Shown in pieces: positions 24,951 to 29,141 of a stretch of DNA of 29,141 bases (its first letter is position 1; the number at the start of each line of letters is the position of its first letter). Both the position numbers and the translations under genes were made by a program. The notes under the pieces are model-generated. The model was given only the letters and a program-made list of their open reading frames with translations. It made no database searches and was not told where the DNA came from. Source of the stretch: CAWGYT01 sp963826795 (lineage in GTDB: Bacteria > Planctomycetota > Planctomycetia > Pirellulales > Pirellulaceae); assembly GCA_963826795.1 (NCBI GenBank), contig CAWGYT010000006.1, positions 1 through 29,141 of the forward strand. Reading direction: 5' to 3'.

Positions 24951-27900
24951 ATGTTTCGGAAGTATTCCATCGCCTGTCTGAGCTTCGGCGTTGCATGCTT
25001 GACGATTTACCCGTGGGATGTCCTGGCTGAAACGCCGAGCGAGCCGGTTTATCGTGTGGGGGTCGCGCAAGTCGACATCACGCCGGACTATCCGGTTCGT
25101 CTCAACGGCTTTGGCGGAAGACGCTTGGAGTCGGAAGGAGTTCGTCAGCGGATTTACGCCAAGGCGCTCGCCATTCAGTCAGGCGAACAGCCGCCGCTCG
25201 TTCTGGTGACCGTGGACAACTTGGGGGTCCGGTTGGGGATGGTCGAGGAAGTCGCCAAGTACCTGGCCGCGGCGCACCACCTGCCGTGCGGCGAATTTGG
25301 CGCTCAGCTTTAGCCATACGCATACCGCACCGAAGGTGATCGGCGCGTCCGACAACATTTTCAGTGAGCCTATTCCGCCGGATCATCAGCAACACATCGA
25401 CCGGTACACCGCCGATTTGACGCGGCACCTGAAGCAGGTCGCGGACGAGGCCGTCCAAGACCTGCAACCGGGTCATCTCGCTTGGGGGATCGGCAAAGTA
25501 AGTTTCGCAATGAATCGACGGACGCCCGGTGGGCCTGTCGATCACGACCTGCCGACGCTGGTCGTACGGGACGCGAAGGGGACGATCCGCGCGATCCTGG
25601 TGACATACGCATGCCATTGCGTGACCTTATCGGAAAACAAGATCGGCGGTGATTGGGCAGGCTACGCCCAGGAAGCACTCCAGCGAAAATTTCCATCGGC
25701 CGTCGGACTTGTTTCCATCGGCTGCGGCAGCGACGCGAATCCCGATTCGGGTGTCACGGGCGACCAATTCGAACTCGCCGCCGCTCAGGGTGCGCAAATC
25801 GCCGATGAGGCCGACCGAGTTGTCCGAGCCGGCCTGACTCCGCTTTCGGGATCGCCGCACGCGGTCTATCGTCAAATCGAGTTGCCGCTGAATGACTTGC
25901 CCAGCCGTCCGCACCTTGAAGAACTTGCTCAGCAACCGGGCATCGTGGGCTACAACGCAAGAACCCAAATTGCTCGCCTGGATCGCGGTGAAGCGTTACT
26001 GGATCACCTCACGTATCCCGTTCAGACATGGACCCTCGGTGACGACCTGGCGATCGTCTTCTTGGGAGGTGAAGTCTGCGTCGATTATGCACTGCGACTG
26101 AGACGCGAGTTGCGGCAAGAGCGATTGTGGTTGAACGGTTACAGCAACGACTTCTGCAGCTACATTCCATCCGAGCGTCTGCTGCAGGAAGGCGGCTACG
26201 GCGGTGGATCCGAAGTAGGTTACTTCTCGCTGCCCACGACCCTCAAGGCGGGACTCGAGGACCAGATCGTGGAAGAAGTCATCCGCCAACTGCCTCCCTC
26301 TTTCGCGAAACCCGGCGGCACGAACGGAGTGCCGCCTTTGACACCTGAGGAATCGCGACGGTCACTGCGCTCGAGAACGACGCGCCTCGCATCGAACTTG
26401 TCGCGCACGAACCACTCGTGGCCGATCCCGTCGCGATCGACTTCGGACCCGACGGTCGATTGTGGGTCGCCGAGATGACGGATTACGGCCAGGCCGTCGA
26501 CGGCGTGTTTGTGCAAGCGGGGAAGGTCCGCTATCTCGAGGACACGGACCAGGATGGCCAATACGACCGAGCGACAATCTTTGTGGATGGCCTGCGCTTT
26601 CCGACCGATGTCAAGGTGTGGCGTGAGGGTGTTCTGATTTGCGATGCGCCGGACATTCTGTACTGCGAGGACACGGACGCAGATGGTCACGCCGATGTGC
26701 GCGACGTCCTGTTTTCCGGGTTCGCAACCCACAATGGCCAGGCCCGCGTCAACAGTCTGCGGTGGGGCATGGATGGCTGGGTCTATGGCTCGTGCGGACT
26801 GTTTGGCGGCGAGATTGTGAACTCGCGCGGAGAAACCCTGAATCTGGGCGGTCGCGACTTTCGGATGCGCCCCGAAACGGGCGAGATCGAGCCCGTCACC
26901 GGGACGACGCAACAAGGTCGGGCATGCAATGAGCTGGGAGAATGGTTTGGCTGCGACAATGGAACGCTGCTCCGTCACTACCCAACCAGCGACCACTATC
27001 TGCGCAGAAACCCTTTCCTGTCTCCGCCTCCTTCGGCCGTCTTCGTGCCCGGCGGTACGGACCCGAATCGTCTGTTTCCACGCGGCGAACTGGTGCAGTT
27101 CAAGTTGTCCGGCCCCGCGGGACGCCCGACGTCCGCTTGCGGTTTGGGGTTCTATCGCGACGATGCGCTCGGTGCTGAGTACGAAGGGAACGCCTTTGTG
27201 TGCGAGCCGGTCAATCAATTGGTGCATCGCGAACGAATCGCCCGCCACGGCGTCACGTTTGTCGGCGAAACGCGCACCGGAAGAGCAATCGAGCGAGTTC
27301 CTCAGTTCAACCGACCGGTGGTTTCGTCCCGTTCAGATCCGCACCGGTCCGGACGGCGGCCTGTGGATCGTGGACATGTATCGCTACGTCATCGAACACC
27401 CGATTTGGATCCCGGAGGAAACCAAGCTTCAGCTCAACGTCTTCGCCGGCCAAGGCATGGGGCGCATTTATCGCGTTGTCACCCGGGAGTCGCCCGCCCC
27501 CGTTTGCTCACTTGGCAAAACACCGCGGCAGTGGGCAAAGCAGCTCGCAAGTCGCAACGGCGTGCTACGCGATTTGCGCAACAAGCGATTCAAACGCGAC
27601 CGGATGGAGTCCCACTGGACGAGATCCGTCTGCTCGCCCGACACGCCGCGAGCCCGGCCGTCCAAGTGCAGGCCATTTACACGCTGAACGGCTTGCACCA
27701 GCTGGATCCGGAATTGTGTCTCCAGCTTCTCGAGCAAGCCCATCCGGAAGTGCGGCGTCACGTGATTCGACTTGTCGAGCAATTCGCACGGGACGATCCC
27801 CGCATTGAAGCCGCAATCGTGGACGCGACGACCGCCCCGCAGCCCTTCGTGCGTCAGCAGGCGGCGTACTCACTCGGCGAGATCGTTACGCAAACGCCGG

Positions 27901-29141
27901 CCACGTCACAAGCCCTCCTGAGGCTCTTGCGGGAATCGGACGAGTACTTGTGCGCGGCGGCGTTGTCGAGTGTCAACCGAGAGAACATCGTGTGGCTTGC
28001 AGAGCAGGTGTATCGCCAGGCCGCCGCGGAGTCCGCCGGCGATCCGGCGATCGTGGCTCCGCAGCTGGCGAAAATGCTGGTCCAACTGGCACCTGCCGAG
28101 GCAGTCCGGCAGCAGATCGACTGGCTTGCCCAGCACGTGGACATGGCTTGCTGCTCGCAACGACAGTTTGATTTATTCTTCGAACTGCTCCTGGCCATGC
28201 AAGAGCACGGGAAGCCGCTGAGCGAAATCCGTGCGCAGCGGTCCGCGGTCGTCGATCAACGCTTGACTCAGGCCAGGCAGATGGCATGCGACGCAGGAAT
28301 TGCCGACACGCACGCCTGTCTGGCTATTCGACCTGCTGGCCTGTGATCCGGATCACCCACAACATGTTTCTATCTGCGCCGATCTGATCGACCCGCGTTA
28401 TGCCGAGTCTGCAATCGCATGCAATCCAGACGCTCAGCCGCATCGGATCCGACGCCGCACGGCAAGTGATGCTTGACAAATGGCACGCGACCGGGCCGGT
28501 ACAACGACGAGAAATCATCGAGCAGTTTCTTTCGAATATCGGCTGGTCGAGAGTTGCCGGACGCGATCCAGGCCCAGCAGCTCCCTCACTCGGCCATCGA
28601 CGCCCAACATGCCAGCAGCTCGCACTCTCGCCATCCCCCGCCACCCGTGCACTGGCCGAGCAACTGTTCTCGAGTAGTCTGCCCGGACCGCGAGCCGAAA
28701 TGGTGGCTCGCTTTCAGCCGGCGGCGTCCATGGCCGGCGATCGAGCGAGCGGGCAACGTTTGTTTGTGACGAAGTGCTCCGCGTGTCATCAGGTCGGTTC
28801 GACCGGTTTCGCCGTCGGCCCCGACTTGGCGGCACTTTCCGATCAGTATGTGGTGGCGCCGCTGACGTCGATTGTCGATCCCAGCCGTGACGTCGATGCG
28901 CGGTACATGACCTACGTCGTGCAAACGGTCAACGGCCAGTCACTTAGCGGCATGCTGACCGACGAAACCAGTTCCAGCTTGACGCTCAAGCAGGAATCGG
29001 GAAAGGCCAACGTCATTCTTCGTGCCGAGATCGAATCGGCAGTGGCCACGCAAAAGTCACTCATGCCTGACGGGCTCGAGCAGGACTGGACGGTCGCGCA
29101 GATGGCGGACCTCCTGGAGTATCTAATGACGCTGCGAACCG
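24951..29141 (+). pseudogene. Neutral ceramidase-like/PVC-type dehydrogenase/HEAT/heme-binding protein, many frameshifts, 3' end outside the window
   Basis: A giant secreted planctomycete-type protein in several frames. The ATG at 24951 starts a signal peptide (about 27 residues). A neutral/alkaline ceramidase-like domain follows (VGVAQVDITPDYPVRLNGFG, LSFSHTHTAPKV, YACHCVTLSENKIGGDWAGY, IGCGSDANPD, LGGEVCVDYALRL). From about 26360 a PVC-type dehydrogenase beta-propeller begins (ELVAHEPLVADPVAIDFGPD, then GRLWVAEMTDYG and later WFRPVQIRTGPDGGLWIVDM). HEAT-like repeats run from about 27590 to 28300. Last comes a PVC-type heme-binding domain with CSACH at 28775-28789. Breaks that can be placed: an extra base near 25284, 27265, 28323, 28411 and 28552; a missing base near 26354, 27577 and 28610. 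Restored, the protein would exceed 1390 residues. Family members are thought to be exported catabolic enzymes, but the substrate is unknown. With at least eight breaks it is either badly sequenced or a pseudogene. Confidence 0.88.
28683..29141 (+). other. PVC-type c-heme-binding domain (part of the preceding gene)
   Basis: This is the best-preserved part of the 3' end. The heme-attachment motif CSACH (28775-28789) is followed by GFAVGPDLAALSDQY, ILDP-like SIVDPSRDVDARYMTYVV, GQSLSGMLTDETSSSLTLKQ, SLMPDGLEQDWTVAQMADLL and EYLMTLRT at the window edge. The distal Met ligand candidate is in SLMPDGL. The order and spacing match the planctomycete PVC heme-binding domain. The frame is continuous from about 28612 to the end, which argues that selection on it was recent. 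Confidence 0.85.

Overview
The window looks like a chromosomal segment of a high-GC planctomycete, probably of the Pirellulales type. This is an inference from gene content: a PEP-CTERM/dockerin-type secreted protein, a giant ceramidase plus PVC-type dehydrogenase/heme-binding protein, an ECF sigma factor with a large membrane tail, a membrane-anchored SGNH-like/TPR protein, and long stretches of palindromic intergenic repeats. No rRNA, tRNA, integrase or CRISPR array was seen.

Layout. (1) 1-1891: a degenerate short repeat at the left edge, then a secreted protein of unknown function whose signal peptide lies in a different frame from the body. (2) 1905-6367: a palindromic repeat and four 20-bp tandem repeats, then a compact MacAB/DevBCA-like export operon (adaptor, ATPase, two FtsX-like permeases, the first frameshifted), closed by a strong hairpin. 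(3) 6631-14547: a complete chemosensory operon, cheW - soluble PAS receptor - cheR (frameshifted) - cheA - cheC - cheD - cheY - cheB, with no flagellar genes. (4) 14698-16526: an ECF sigma factor fused to about seven membrane segments, then a small GNAT acetyltransferase. (5) 18871-16557 (minus): the membrane-anchored SGNH-like/TPR protein, with two frameshifts. (6) 18950-23050: two blocks of composite repeats that flank a PEP-CTERM gene in direct orientation. An orphan PEP-CTERM tail abuts the last repeat copy. (7) 23234-29141: cutA on the minus strand, then a decayed stretch holding half of a Ser/Thr kinase, a minus-strand remnant of RTX nonapeptide repeats, and a multi-frameshifted ceramidase/PVC-dehydrogenase/HEAT/cytochrome gene that runs off the right edge.

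How the genes work together. The export operon should move an unknown substrate across the inner membrane. The chemosensory genes form one signalling module: the receptor reports to CheA through CheW, CheY and CheB are the phosphorylation targets, CheR/CheB/CheD adapt the receptor, and CheC removes phosphate.

The most striking window-wide feature is about fourteen single-base frame breaks in otherwise well conserved genes. About ten are explained by one extra base and four by one missing base. They may be assembly errors, or real decay concentrated at the right end. The repeat blocks around the PEP-CTERM gene are the best candidate for an active genome-rearrangement structure.
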